The notes under the pieces were generated by a model that was not told the DNA's origin, did not search any database, and saw nothing but the letters and a program-made list of their open reading frames with translations. From Ferdinandcohnia sp036965045 (GTDB lineage: Bacteria; Bacillota; Bacilli; Bacillales; Bacillaceae_L), in the NCBI RefSeq assembly GCF_036965045.1, contig NZ_JBALOV010000035.1, forward strand, positions 248,001 to 312,000: 64,000 bases of DNA, given 5' to 3'. Both the position numbers and the translations under genes were made by a program. Below are positions 51,624 to 60,407 of the stretch, piece after piece. Each line of letters begins with the position of its first letter. Position 1 is the first letter of the stretch.

Positions 51624-52733
51624 ATGTTTAAAAAGAAAGCTGGTTTCGGTCTTGCATTTCTTCTTGCTGCTGGAACATTACTAGGTGCTTGTGGAAGCAC
51701 AGATGAAGAAGGTACAGGCAAAGGGAATGGCGAAGGTGCCGACCTAAAAGTAGGTATGGTTACTGATGCTGGTACAATTGATGATAAATCATTTAACCAA
51801 GGTACATGGGAAGGAATCTTGGCTGCTAAAGAAGAATATGGTATACAAGAGAAATACCTTAGACCTGCTGGTGAAATAGAAGCAGAATACTTAAAAGAGA
51901 TTGGCAATCTTTATGATGCTGGTTACAAGTTCATGTTTACACCAGGTTTTAAATTTGAAACAGCAATTTATCAAGCACAGTCTAAATACGAAGATGCAAA
52001 ATTTGTAATTATAGACGGTAACCCACATAAAGGTGACTTTGTTCCGGATGTTGCTGACAACACGGTTGCGGTATTTTTTGCTGAGCATGAATCCGGTTTC
52101 TTAGCTGGTGTTGCAACTGCTCTAGAGTTAAAAGAAGGAGAAGCTGGATTTATCGGTGGTATGGAAATCCCTGCTGTACAAAAGTTTAACTGGGGATTCC
52201 AACAAGGTGTAACATATGCAAATGAAAATTTGGGAACAAATCTTGGCATTAAAGAACAAAACGTTGTCTACCAAGGTACGTTTACTGATTCTGCAGCGGG
52301 TGGACAAATTGCAGCATCCATGTATGACCGTGGTGTAAATGTAATCTTTGTCGCTGCAGGTGGTGTAGGTGTTGGAGCAATCAATGAAGGAAAAACTCGT
52401 GCAGGTAATGGTGAAGAAGTTTGGGTTGTAGGAGTTGATGTTGACCAATACGCTGATGGAATTTATGATGAAGCTAACAATAAATCCGTTATCTTAACTT
52501 CTGCAATGAAGAAAATCACTCATGCTACTAAAGAAATTATCAAACAAGAACTTGACGGAGAATTCCCAGGCGGACAAACTATAACATATGATGCAAAAAA
52601 TGATGGGGTAGGCCTTCCGGATGAGAATCCTAATTTAAGCGAAGAAACTGTTAACAAAGTAAATGAAGTTTTTGAAAAGATTAAATCAGGTGAAATTAAA
52701 GTCTCCGGTGAACAAGGGAACTTAATCAAGTAA
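51624..52733 (+). CDS. nupN: Nucleoside ABC transporter substrate-binding lipoprotein (BMP family)
   Basis: 369 residues. A lipoprotein signal peptide ends at LLGAC with lipid-modified C23. The mature part is a BMP/PnrA-type binding protein (VGMVTDAGTIDDKSFNQG, FVIIDGNP, GVDVDQYADGIYDE). BMP proteins bind purine nucleosides; the B. subtilis NupN system takes up guanosine. AGGGGG precedes the ATG. The ATPase and permease genes follow in order. The exact substrate here is inferred. Confidence 0.9.
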   Translation: MFKKKAGFGLAFLLAAGTLLGACGSTDEEGTGKGNGEGADLKVGMVTDAGTIDDKSFNQGTWEGILAAKEEYGIQEKYLRPAGEIEAEYLKEIGNLYDAGYKFMFTPGFKFETAIYQAQSKYEDAKFVIIDGNPHKGDFVPDVADNTVAVFFAEHESGFLAGVATALELKEGEAGFIGGMEIPAVQKFNWGFQQGVTYANENLGTNLGIKEQNVVYQGTFTDSAAGGQIAASMYDRGVNVIFVAAGGVGVGAINEGKTRAGNGEEVWVVGVDVDQYADGIYDEANNKSVILTSAMKKITHATKEIIKQELDGEFPGGQTITYDAKNDGVGLPDENPNLSEETVNKVNEVFEKIKSGEIKVSGEQGNLIK

Positions 52734-52746
52734 TAAATTTGCTGAT

Positions 52747-52777
52747 AAAAGAGACGGTTTCATCCGTCTCTTTTATA
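52747..52777 (+). terminator. Hairpin between nupN and nupO (attenuating terminator)
   Basis: AAAAGAGACGG and CCGTCTCTTTT pair perfectly around a 6-nt loop; the T run is short (TTTTATATT). Its place after the binding-protein gene is typical for keeping the lipoprotein in excess over the membrane subunits. Confidence 0.8.
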
Positions 52778-52808
52778 TTAAAATTAGACGTAGAGGTAAC
52801 ACATTTTT

Positions 52809-52836
52809 TTGGAAACGAATAGGAGACTCCTATAAT
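52809..52836 (+). promoter_or_regulatory. Candidate nupO promoter with embedded palindrome
   Basis: TTGGAA (52809-52814), 16-nt spacer, TATAAT (52831-52836). A perfect 15-bp palindrome ATAGGAG A CTCCTAT (52819-52833) covers the spacer and half of the -10, a repressor-like placement. Transcription would start only about 15 nt before the ATG, so the leader would be very short. Confidence 0.45.
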
Positions 52837-52858
52837 AAGGAAAAAGGTGAGTGCTACT

Positions 52859-54385
52859 ATGGAATATGTTGTGGAAATGCTGAATATCAGAAAAGAGTTT
52901 CCGGGTATTGTAGCGAATGATAATATCACTCTTACATTAAAAAAGGGAGAGATACACGCTCTACTTGGTGAAAATGGGGCAGGTAAGTCCACGCTCATGG
53001 GTGTTTTATTTGGAATGTATCAACCGGAACAAGGAATTATCAAAGTTAACGGAGAACAGGTACATATTTCCAACCCTAATGTGGCAAATCGTCTAGGAAT
53101 TGGAATGGTACACCAACATTTTAAGTTAGTTGAAAACTTTACGGTTACTGAAAATATCATTTTAGGAAGTGAACCACTAAAGAGTGGGGTTGTTTTAGAT
53201 GTTAAAAGTGCCGCAAAACGAATTGCAGAGTTATCCAAATATTATGGACTCAATGTGGATCCACACGCAAAAATAGAAGACATTTCAGTTGGAATGCAGC
53301 AACGGGTTGAAATCATGAAGATGCTTTTCCGTGAGGCTGATGTGCTCATTTTTGATGAGCCGACAGCTGTCTTAACCCCGAGTGAAATAGATGAATTAAT
53401 GAAGATTATGAAAAACCTTATTAAAGAAGGAAAATCAATCATCATCATTACCCATAAATTAAAAGAAATTAAAGCAGTGGCAGATCGCTGTACAGTTATT
53501 CGACGCGGTAAATACATAGGAACGGTGAATGTGGCTGAAACAAGTGAAGCTAGTTTAGCTGAGATGATGGTTGGTCGACATGTTTCCTTTAATGTTGTTA
53601 AAGAAGAAAGTAAACCAGGTGATGTGGTATTAGACATAGATTCCCTTTCTGTAAAAAATAATAGAAAAGTAATGGGATTAAAAAACTTTTCTCTAAATGT
53701 ACGAAAAGGAGAAATTGTCGGTATTGCTGGTGTTGAAGGCAATGGTCAATCGGAGTTAGTGGAAGCCATCACAGGTCTTCGCAAAGTAGAATCAGGAAAG
53801 ATCCTGTTAAACGGCGAGGATATTACAACACTTCCAGTGCGACAACGTATTGAAAAAGGGATTGCTCATATACCTGAAGATAGACAAAAACGAGGTCTTG
53901 TTTTAGATTACACACTTCAATCCAATATGGTATTAGAAGTTTATAATAAACCACCATTTTCAAAGTATGGTCTATTAAATGTATCTGCAATGAAAGAATA
54001 TGCAAAGAAAATACTAGAGAACTTTGATGTGCGTTCAGGTGAAGGGGAAACTTCCATAGCGAGAACTTTATCGGGCGGTAACCAACAAAAAGCAATTATT
54101 GGACGTGAGCTAGAATTAGATCCTGAATTGCTAGTAGCTGTTCAACCAACAAGGGGACTAGATGTTGGGTCAATTGAGTATATTCATAAACGATTAATTG
54201 AACATCGTGATAAAGGAAAAGCTGTACTTTTAATCTCGTTGGAACTTGATGAAGTGTTGCAGCTATCAGACCGGATTGCCATCGTAAACAATGGTGAACT
54301 TATTGGTGTTGTTAATGCCTCAGAAACAAATGAAAATGAGGTTGGCCTCATGATGGCGGGTGTAGGTAAGGAGAGAAGTGTATGA
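52859..54385 (+). CDS. nupO: Nucleoside ABC transporter ATP-binding protein
   Basis: 508 residues with two fused ATPase domains of the sugar/nucleoside type. The first has Walker A GENGAGKST, signature VGMQQR and Walker B LIFDEPTAVL. The second has a degenerate P-loop (GVEGNGQS), an intact LSGGNQQK signature, and AVQPTRGLDVG in place of a normal Walker B. The ATG at 52859 lies 8 nt after AAGGTGA; the GTG at 52847 is within that site. Confidence 0.9.
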   Translation: MEYVVEMLNIRKEFPGIVANDNITLTLKKGEIHALLGENGAGKSTLMGVLFGMYQPEQGIIKVNGEQVHISNPNVANRLGIGMVHQHFKLVENFTVTENIILGSEPLKSGVVLDVKSAAKRIAELSKYYGLNVDPHAKIEDISVGMQQRVEIMKMLFREADVLIFDEPTAVLTPSEIDELMKIMKNLIKEGKSIIIITHKLKEIKAVADRCTVIRRGKYIGTVNVAETSEASLAEMMVGRHVSFNVVKEESKPGDVVLDIDSLSVKNNRKVMGLKNFSLNVRKGEIVGIAGVEGNGQSELVEAITGLRKVESGKILLNGEDITTLPVRQRIEKGIAHIPEDRQKRGLVLDYTLQSNMVLEVYNKPPFSKYGLLNVSAMKEYAKKILENFDVRSGEGETSIARTLSGGNQQKAIIGRELELDPELLVAVQPTRGLDVGSIEYIHKRLIEHRDKGKAVLLISLELDEVLQLSDRIAIVNNGELIGVVNASETNENEVGLMMAGVGKERSV

Positions 54386-55446
54386 GAACTACAATGATTT
54401 CGTTAATTGCAGTGCTTTTTGGTCTAATCGCCGGTGGAATTTTAATGTTCTTAATTGGAAGTAATCCTTTTGAAGGGTATCTCTATTTGTTCCAGGGTGG
54501 TTTGAAAAACATTTCTAGAATCGGTGATACATTAGCAACAGCAACCCCATTAATATTCACTGGTTTATCAGTTGCTTTCGCTTTCCGGACAGGCTTATTT
54601 AATATCGGGGCTTCTGGTCAGATGTTAATCGGAGGGTTACTTGCAACAGCCGTTGGTTTAACGTTCGAATGGTCGAGACCCGTTCTATTACTTGTAATGA
54701 TTTTAATAGGGTTTATTGGTGGCGCGCTTTGGGCATTTATTCCAGGTTTGCTAAAAGCAAGGTTTAATGTACATGAGGTTGTTTCCACGATTATGATGAA
54801 CTGGGTGGCCTATTGGACTGTTTATTACGTAGTCCCTGGTTATTTCAAAGGTGAATTCCTTGAGACCGAATCAAGAAAATTACCAGATGAAGCAACGTTA
54901 AGAGCACCATTTCTAACCGAAATGTTCCAAGGCTCTTATATTAATCTAGGTTTGTTCTTAGGTATTATAGCAGTTATAATCATTGGGTTTATTATCAATA
55001 AAACGACGTTGGGATTTGAATTAAAAGCCGTTGGTTTTAACCGTCACGCTGCAGAATTTGCAGGAATGCGTGTGAATTCTAATATCGTGTTATCAATGTT
55101 AATTTCCGGAGGCTTAGCAGGTCTCGCCGGAGTAGCAATGTACACAGGTAATGCAAGCACGATGCAAATTGGTAATTTACCAAGTCAAGGCTTTGATGGA
55201 ATTGCAGTAGCCTTATTAGGAGCGAATAATCCAATTGGGGTATTCTTTGCAGCTGTATTTTTCGGAATTCTCTATTCCGGAACAGGATTTATGAATGCTA
55301 TGACAGAAATCCCACCAGAGATTGCAAATACGATTATTGCAATTATCATTTATTTCGCAGCTACAAGTATTTTAATTGAACGATTACTAAATAAGTTTAA
55401 GAGACGACGAAATGACAGCACTGCTGTGAAAAAGGAGGAAGCGTAA
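54382..55446 (+). CDS. nupP: Nucleoside ABC transporter permease NupP
   Basis: 354 residues with about eight to nine membrane helices, of the BPD_transp_2 permease family (FRTGLFNIGASGQMLIGG, FNVHEVVSTIMMNW, GFNRHAAEFAGM). It forms the channel with NupQ. It overlaps the nupO stop in ATGA. The C-terminal tail is basic and cytoplasmic. Confidence 0.9.
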   Translation: MRTTMISLIAVLFGLIAGGILMFLIGSNPFEGYLYLFQGGLKNISRIGDTLATATPLIFTGLSVAFAFRTGLFNIGASGQMLIGGLLATAVGLTFEWSRPVLLLVMILIGFIGGALWAFIPGLLKARFNVHEVVSTIMMNWVAYWTVYYVVPGYFKGEFLETESRKLPDEATLRAPFLTEMFQGSYINLGLFLGIIAVIIIGFIINKTTLGFELKAVGFNRHAAEFAGMRVNSNIVLSMLISGGLAGLAGVAMYTGNASTMQIGNLPSQGFDGIAVALLGANNPIGVFFAAVFFGILYSGTGFMNAMTEIPPEIANTIIAIIIYFAATSILIERLLNKFKRRRNDSTAVKKEEA

Positions 55447-55447
55447 A

Positions 55448-56401
55448 ATGTGGGCAATCATTGAACAAATCTTTCCATATGCAATTGTCTTTACCATTCC
55501 TCTTTTAATAACAGCGCTTGGAGGCTTATTCAGTGAGCGAAGTGGTGTCGTTAATATCGGCTTGGATGGATTAATGATTTTTGGAGCTTTTGCAGGGTCT
55601 CTAACGATTCATTTTCTTCAAGGATCAATGATGAATCATAATCTTGTTTTATGGATTGGGTTATTAGTTGCAGCGATTGTTGGTATCCTCTTTTCTTTAT
55701 TGCATGCATTTGCAAGTATTAACTTAAATGCAAACCAAATTATCAGTGGTACCGCGATTAATCTGATTGCAGGAGCTTTAACCGTATTCTTAGCCAGAAA
55801 TATTACAGGCAGTGGGAATATCCGTATCACAAGTGGTTTTTCACCTACTGATATTCCAGTATTATCATCTATACCAATAATCGGGGATTTGTTTTTTACA
55901 AAAACATACCCAACCACTTGGTTTATCTTATTAGTTTTATTTATTAGCGGATTTGTCCTATATAAAACAAAAACAGGTCTTCGTCTACGATCCTGTGGTG
56001 AATTCCCACAGGCGGCTGAAGCAGCTGGTGTCAATGTACGAAAAATTCGTTATTTAGGTGTCATACTTTCCGGAGCATTTGCAGGTTTAGGTGGGGGAAT
56101 TATCATTGTAACCTATGCAGGTGAATTTACTGGTAATGTATCTGGATTAGGTTTCTTAGCGCTTGCGGCATTAATCTTTGGTCAATGGAAACCACTTGGC
56201 ATTTTAGGTGCAACCTTCTTCTTTGGTTTTGCGAGTACTGTTGCCAATGTTTCACAGGTTATCCCAGAGCTTGCAGTTGTTCCACCAATTCTCTTAAAGA
56301 TATTCCCTTATGTGGTAACATTAATTGCCTTGGTTGTGTTCTCTAAATCTTCACAAGCACCAAAGGCTGCAGGAGAACCATTTGATTCAGGAAAACGGTA
56401 A
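55448..56401 (+). CDS. nupQ: Nucleoside ABC transporter permease NupQ
   Basis: 317 residues, the second BPD_transp_2 permease (LFSERSGVVNIGLDGLMIFGA, INLNANQIISGTAINL, RSCGEFPQAAEAAGVNV). It starts 1 bp after the nupP stop, with AAGGAGGA inside the end of nupP. A terminator follows within 15 bp, closing the transporter operon. Confidence 0.9.
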   Translation: MWAIIEQIFPYAIVFTIPLLITALGGLFSERSGVVNIGLDGLMIFGAFAGSLTIHFLQGSMMNHNLVLWIGLLVAAIVGILFSLLHAFASINLNANQIISGTAINLIAGALTVFLARNITGSGNIRITSGFSPTDIPVLSSIPIIGDLFFTKTYPTTWFILLVLFISGFVLYKTKTGLRLRSCGEFPQAAEAAGVNVRKIRYLGVILSGAFAGLGGGIIIVTYAGEFTGNVSGLGFLALAALIFGQWKPLGILGATFFFGFASTVANVSQVIPELAVVPPILLKIFPYVVTLIALVVFSKSSQAPKAAGEPFDSGKR

Positions 56402-56413
56402 GTTAATATTTAT

Positions 56414-56447
56414 AAAAAGGAGTGGCAGAGATGTCATTCCTTTTTTT
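56414..56447 (+). terminator. Rho-independent terminator after nupQ
   Basis: AAAGGAGTG and CATTCCTTT pair with a G-U around a GCAGAGATGT loop, followed by seven T. Confidence 0.8.
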
Positions 56448-56577
56448 AGGCAAATTTTGGGCAGAAACTTGAATTTATTGTTAATTTGAGGTTATAGTGA
56501 TTTTAAGATTATTTAAACGGCTTTGGTTGAAAATAGTTATATAGGTTTTGTTATGACCAAAAAGGAGGCTGCGAATA

Positions 56578-57858
56578 ATGCTTTTACTGGATGAAATGGA
56601 GCATAAATTAAATGGCTTGACACTCCATACGATTAAAACAGATAAATTTAAAACAAATACCATTGTACTGAGAATGAAAGCCCCGCTTCAGGAGGAATAT
56701 GTGACACAGAGGGCATTGCTCCCATATGTCTTGCAAAGTGAGACACCTAGCTATCCATCAACTACTAGCTTACGGTCCTATCTAGACGAATTATATGGTG
56801 CTGCGTTATATGTAGACTTAGCAAAAAAAGGCGAAAATCACATCATTACATTTTTCGTCGAAATTGCGAATGAATTATTTTTAAAAGATCAAACACCTTT
56901 GCTTGATAAGGCAATCGCGTTGTTACAAGAGATGGTACTTTCACCAGTTACTGAAAATGGAGCTTTTAAGAATGAAATCGTCGAAAAAGAGAAGCGTAGC
57001 CTTAAACAGCGAATTCAAGCAGTGAATGATGATAAAATGAGGTATTCGAATTTACGATTAGTTGAGGAAATGTGTAAGGATGAACCATATCACCTTCACG
57101 TAAATGGACGAATTGAAGATCTTGAACAGATTTCAGCAGAATCCTTATACAAATATTATCAAAAATCACTGGCAGAAGACGAGATTGATCTATATATAAT
57201 TGGCAATATCGAACCTGAAAAGGTGAAGGAAGCTGTTTCATCCGCATTTGTATTGGCTGACCGAAACAAGCGTCCACATACAGAAACGAAATCAAAACAA
57301 ATTTCAAGTGTGAATGAAGTCATTGAAAAACAAGATGTCAAACAAGGAAAGCTTAATATTGGTTTCAGAACAAATACTACTTACAGTGATTCTGATTATG
57401 ATGCTCTTCAGGTCTTTAATGGGATTTTTGGCGGCTTTTCGCATTCAAAGTTGTTTATCAATGTACGGGAAAAAGAAAGCTTGGCCTACTATGCGGCATC
57501 ACGAGTCGAGAGCCATAAGGGATTATTAATGGTGATGTCTGGGATTGATGTGAGTAATTATGACCGAGCTGTAACCATTATTAAAGAACAAATGCAAGCA
57601 ATGGTTGATGGTGATTTCACAGAAGAAGTCATGGCTCAAACAAAAGCTGTTATACGAAATCAGCTACTTGAAACCATCGATACATCGCGAGGTATAGCAG
57701 AGGTTTTATATCATAATGTTGTTGCTCCTAAACCAAGAAAACTCGAAGATTGGATTTCTGGAATAGAAGCTGTAACAAAGGAGGAAGTAATCAATGTCGC
57801 TAAAAAAATCGAACTTGATACAATCTACTTCCTTACAGGATTGGAGGGTGGAAGGTAA
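56578..57858 (+). CDS. ymfF: M16-family peptidase-like protein YmfF (no zinc site)
   Basis: 426 residues of the M16 fold with recognisable C-terminal features (GGFSHSKLFINVREKESLAYYA). The HxxEH zinc motif is absent, so this is the non-catalytic partner type. The adjoining ymfH keeps the motif. Paired inactive/active M16 subunits are known to work as heterodimers, which is the likely arrangement here. AAAGGAGG precedes the ATG; the stop shares one base with the ymfH start. Confidence 0.9.
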   Translation: MLLLDEMEHKLNGLTLHTIKTDKFKTNTIVLRMKAPLQEEYVTQRALLPYVLQSETPSYPSTTSLRSYLDELYGAALYVDLAKKGENHIITFFVEIANELFLKDQTPLLDKAIALLQEMVLSPVTENGAFKNEIVEKEKRSLKQRIQAVNDDKMRYSNLRLVEEMCKDEPYHLHVNGRIEDLEQISAESLYKYYQKSLAEDEIDLYIIGNIEPEKVKEAVSSAFVLADRNKRPHTETKSKQISSVNEVIEKQDVKQGKLNIGFRTNTTYSDSDYDALQVFNGIFGGFSHSKLFINVREKESLAYYAASRVESHKGLLMVMSGIDVSNYDRAVTIIKEQMQAMVDGDFTEEVMAQTKAVIRNQLLETIDTSRGIAEVLYHNVVAPKPRKLEDWISGIEAVTKEEVINVAKKIELDTIYFLTGLEGGR

Positions 57859-59144
57859 TGGAAAAAATCACATTTGATCAACTTCAAGAGGATCTTTTTC
57901 ATGAAAAACTTGATAATGGCCTTAATGTATACATCCTCCCGAAAAAGGGATTCAATAAAACCTATGCTACGTTTACAACGAATTATGGATCAGTGGATAA
58001 TCAATTTGTACCATTAGGGAAGGATGAGTTCATTCATGTACCGGATGGGATTGCTCATTTTTTAGAGCATAAGCTTTTTGAAAAAGAAGATGGTGATGTA
58101 TTCCAAGATTTTAGTAAACAGGGTGCATCGGCAAATGCATTTACTTCATTTACAAGAACAGCCTATCTTTTTTCAAGTACGTCCAATGTTGAATTAAATC
58201 TTAAGACATTGATTGACTTTGTTCAAAGTCCTTATTTTACTGAAAAAACAGTAGAAAAAGAAAAAGGAATCATAGGTCAAGAAATAACAATGTACGATGA
58301 CAATCCGGATTGGAGACTGTATTTCGGTGTCATTGAAAATATGTATAAAAATCATCCTGTCCGAATCGACATTGCCGGAACAATTGATTCTATCGCCAAA
58401 ATAACAAAGGATATGCTTTATGAATGCTATGAAACCTTCTATCATCCGAGCAATATGGTATTGTTCATTGTTGGTCCAATTGATCCGGAAAAAATAATGG
58501 AACAAATTCGTTCCAACCAAGCCCAAAAGGACTATCAAAATCAGTCGGAAATCAAACGCCATTTTGAAGATGAACCAATCGAAGTAAATGAAAAGAAGAA
58601 AGTGCTTGAAATGAATGTTCAATCCTCAAAATGTATGGTGGGCGTAAAAGCCTTAAACCCGTCACGTAAAGGCGATGAATTACTAAAACAAGAATTGTCT
58701 ATTACGATCATACTAGATTGGCTATTTGGAAAAAGTTCAAAGCATTATCAGGACTTGTATGATGAGGGCTTAATTGATGATACATTTACGTATGATTATA
58801 CGGAAGAACAAGGTTTTGGCTTTGCTATTGTTGGAGGGGATACTTCCAATCCAGATGAATTATCATCTAGAGTAAGAAACATTATGCTTTCAAGTAAAAA
58901 TCAAGGGATCACTTCAGAAGTACTGGAACGTGTCAAAAAGAAAAAGATTGGGGCATTTTTACGCTCTTTAAATTCACCTGATTATATCGCCAATCAATTT
59001 ACACGATATGCATTTAATGAGATGAATTTATTCGATGTCGTTCCAATGATGGAAAGTCTAACAGTAGACGATATTACAAACACTGTGAATGAATTCTTTG
59101 ATGAAATTCGCATGACAGAGTGTCAGGTAATACCTAAAAAGTAG
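57858..59144 (+). CDS. ymfH: M16-family zinc peptidase YmfH
   Basis: 428 residues. The inverted zinc motif HFLEH is at residues 67-71, with a downstream Glu-rich helix (EKEKGIIGQEITMYDDNPDW) for the third ligand. There is no signal peptide. The ATG overlaps the ymfF stop (TAATG), so the two are coupled. The function in Bacillus is not settled; peptide processing is the reasonable inference. Confidence 0.92.
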   Translation: MEKITFDQLQEDLFHEKLDNGLNVYILPKKGFNKTYATFTTNYGSVDNQFVPLGKDEFIHVPDGIAHFLEHKLFEKEDGDVFQDFSKQGASANAFTSFTRTAYLFSSTSNVELNLKTLIDFVQSPYFTEKTVEKEKGIIGQEITMYDDNPDWRLYFGVIENMYKNHPVRIDIAGTIDSIAKITKDMLYECYETFYHPSNMVLFIVGPIDPEKIMEQIRSNQAQKDYQNQSEIKRHFEDEPIEVNEKKKVLEMNVQSSKCMVGVKALNPSRKGDELLKQELSITIILDWLFGKSSKHYQDLYDEGLIDDTFTYDYTEEQGFGFAIVGGDTSNPDELSSRVRNIMLSSKNQGITSEVLERVKKKKIGAFLRSLNSPDYIANQFTRYAFNEMNLFDVVPMMESLTVDDITNTVNEFFDEIRMTECQVIPKK

Positions 59145-59151
59145 TTAGTAA

Positions 59152-59185
59152 AGAGCATCCTTTCACGATAAAGGATGCTTTTTTA
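59152..59185 (+). terminator. Rho-independent terminator after ymfH
   Basis: GCATCCTTT (59155-59163) and AAAGGATGC (59170-59178) form a perfect stem, followed by TTTTTT. ymfI starts just 14 bp later, so its own ribosome-binding site AAGGGG directly follows the T run. Confidence 0.92.
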
Positions 59186-59198
59186 AGGGGAAATGAAT

Positions 59199-59924
59199 AT
59201 GAAAAAATATGCATTAATTACAGGTGCGAGCGGAGGGATTGGAAGCGCCATTGCGAAAGAAATTTCCACACTAGGTTATTCGTTGTACCTTCACTACCAC
59301 GAAAATGAACAGTCAATGAAACGAATCGCAGAAGAATTAGCACTTGAAGGTGTGGAAACGTACTTAATAAAAGCAGATTTGGGTCTGTTGAACGGTGTGG
59401 ATCAAGTAATGAAGCAAATTCACCATCCAATCGATACGATCATACATAATTCAGGAAAAAGTGCGTTTGGGCTTATAACAGATTTTGACCAAGAGACCGT
59501 TGAACAAATGGTACACCTTCATGTGAGTACACCTTATCTGTTAACAAAAGCATTGCTTCCTACAATGATTACAAGGAAAAGGGGAAATATTATTGTTATA
59601 TCCTCGATTTGGGGAATCACAGGCGCATCCTGTGAAGTGCTTTATTCAATGGTAAAAGGCGGGCAAATTTCTTTTGTAAAAGCGTTAGCAAAGGAAGTTG
59701 CACTCAGCGGGATTAGAGTTAACGCTGTTGCACCAGGTGCCATAAACACAAACATGTTAAAGGAATTTACCCCAGAAGATATAGAAGGAATTAGTGAAGA
59801 AATTCCGATGGGGAGAATTGGAGAGCCAAATGAGGTCGCGAATGCAGTTGCATTTCTACTTTCAAGTAAAGCTTCGTACATTACAGGACAAGTTTTATCA
59901 GTAAATGGTGGTTGGCATTGTTAA
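59199..59924 (+). CDS. ymfI: Short-chain dehydrogenase/reductase YmfI
   Basis: 241 residues of the classical SDR type: TGASGGIGSAIAKE for NAD(P), an HNSGKS motif equivalent to NNAG, catalytic Ser near ISSIWG, and Y-x3-K in LYSMVKGG. The C-terminus has SKASYITGQVLSVNGGW. The motif pattern resembles FabG-type reductases; the substrate is unknown. The ATG at 59199 is 8 nt after AAGGGG; 59193 is too close. Confidence 0.9.
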   Translation: MKKYALITGASGGIGSAIAKEISTLGYSLYLHYHENEQSMKRIAEELALEGVETYLIKADLGLLNGVDQVMKQIHHPIDTIIHNSGKSAFGLITDFDQETVEQMVHLHVSTPYLLTKALLPTMITRKRGNIIVISSIWGITGASCEVLYSMVKGGQISFVKALAKEVALSGIRVNAVAPGAINTNMLKEFTPEDIEGISEEIPMGRIGEPNEVANAVAFLLSSKASYITGQVLSVNGGWHC

Positions 59925-60000
59925 CTTTACTTTTTTTACGAATAAATTATTTTACAATCGACAAACTAACATTGTAATAACCTTATAAGGAGGGTCACTT

Positions 60001-60243
60001 ATGTCAGTACTAGACAATTTCGAGGATTGGAAAAATTTTTTAGGTGATCGCTTGCAGCATGCAAAATCTGAAGGAATGGATCAAAATGTGATCAATGACA
60101 TGGCTCATCAACTAGGTGATTACCTAGCAAGTGAAGTTGAGCCGAAAAATGCTCAAGAAAAAGTATTACGGGACCTATGGAACGTTGCTTCTGAAGAAGA
60201 GCAACAAGCAATTGCTAATGTTATGGTAAAGCTTGTCCAATAG
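60001..60243 (+). CDS. ymfJ: DUF3243 small protein YmfJ
   Basis: 80 residues, an entire DUF3243 domain (DNFEDWKNFLGDRLQHAKSEG, then HQLGDYLASEVEPKNAQEK). It is acidic, helical and soluble, with no known function. AAGGAGG lies 8 nt before the ATG. A terminator follows. Confidence 0.92.
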   Translation: MSVLDNFEDWKNFLGDRLQHAKSEGMDQNVINDMAHQLGDYLASEVEPKNAQEKVLRDLWNVASEEEQQAIANVMVKLVQ

Positions 60244-60263
60244 GTTGGAAAGTGTATGAAAAT

Positions 60264-60290
60264 GAGAGAGGATTTTCCTCTCTTTTTTAT
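60264..60290 (+). terminator. Rho-independent terminator after ymfJ
   Basis: AGAGAGG (60265-60271) and CCTCTCT (60277-60283) pair around a short loop, followed by TTTTTATTTTT. Confidence 0.88.
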
Positions 60291-60337
60291 TTTTGCAATC
60301 CACTATTTTTATGTATCCCTCTATAAAATATGAATTG

Positions 60338-60374
60338 ATTAGTTTATAATGAAAATAATGCATTATAAACTAAT
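60338..60374. promoter_or_regulatory. 14-bp inverted repeat before ymfK (operator-like)
   Basis: ATTAGTTTATAATG (60338-60351) and CATTATAAACTAAT (60361-60374) are perfect reverse complements separated by 9 nt. The left arm contains TATAAT. There is no T run after it, so it is not a typical terminator. It lies 33 bp before ymfK and could be a repressor site over the promoter. Confidence 0.55.
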
Positions 60375-60407
60375 TGGAAATGATAACCACTGCGAGGGGC
60401 TGGAAAT

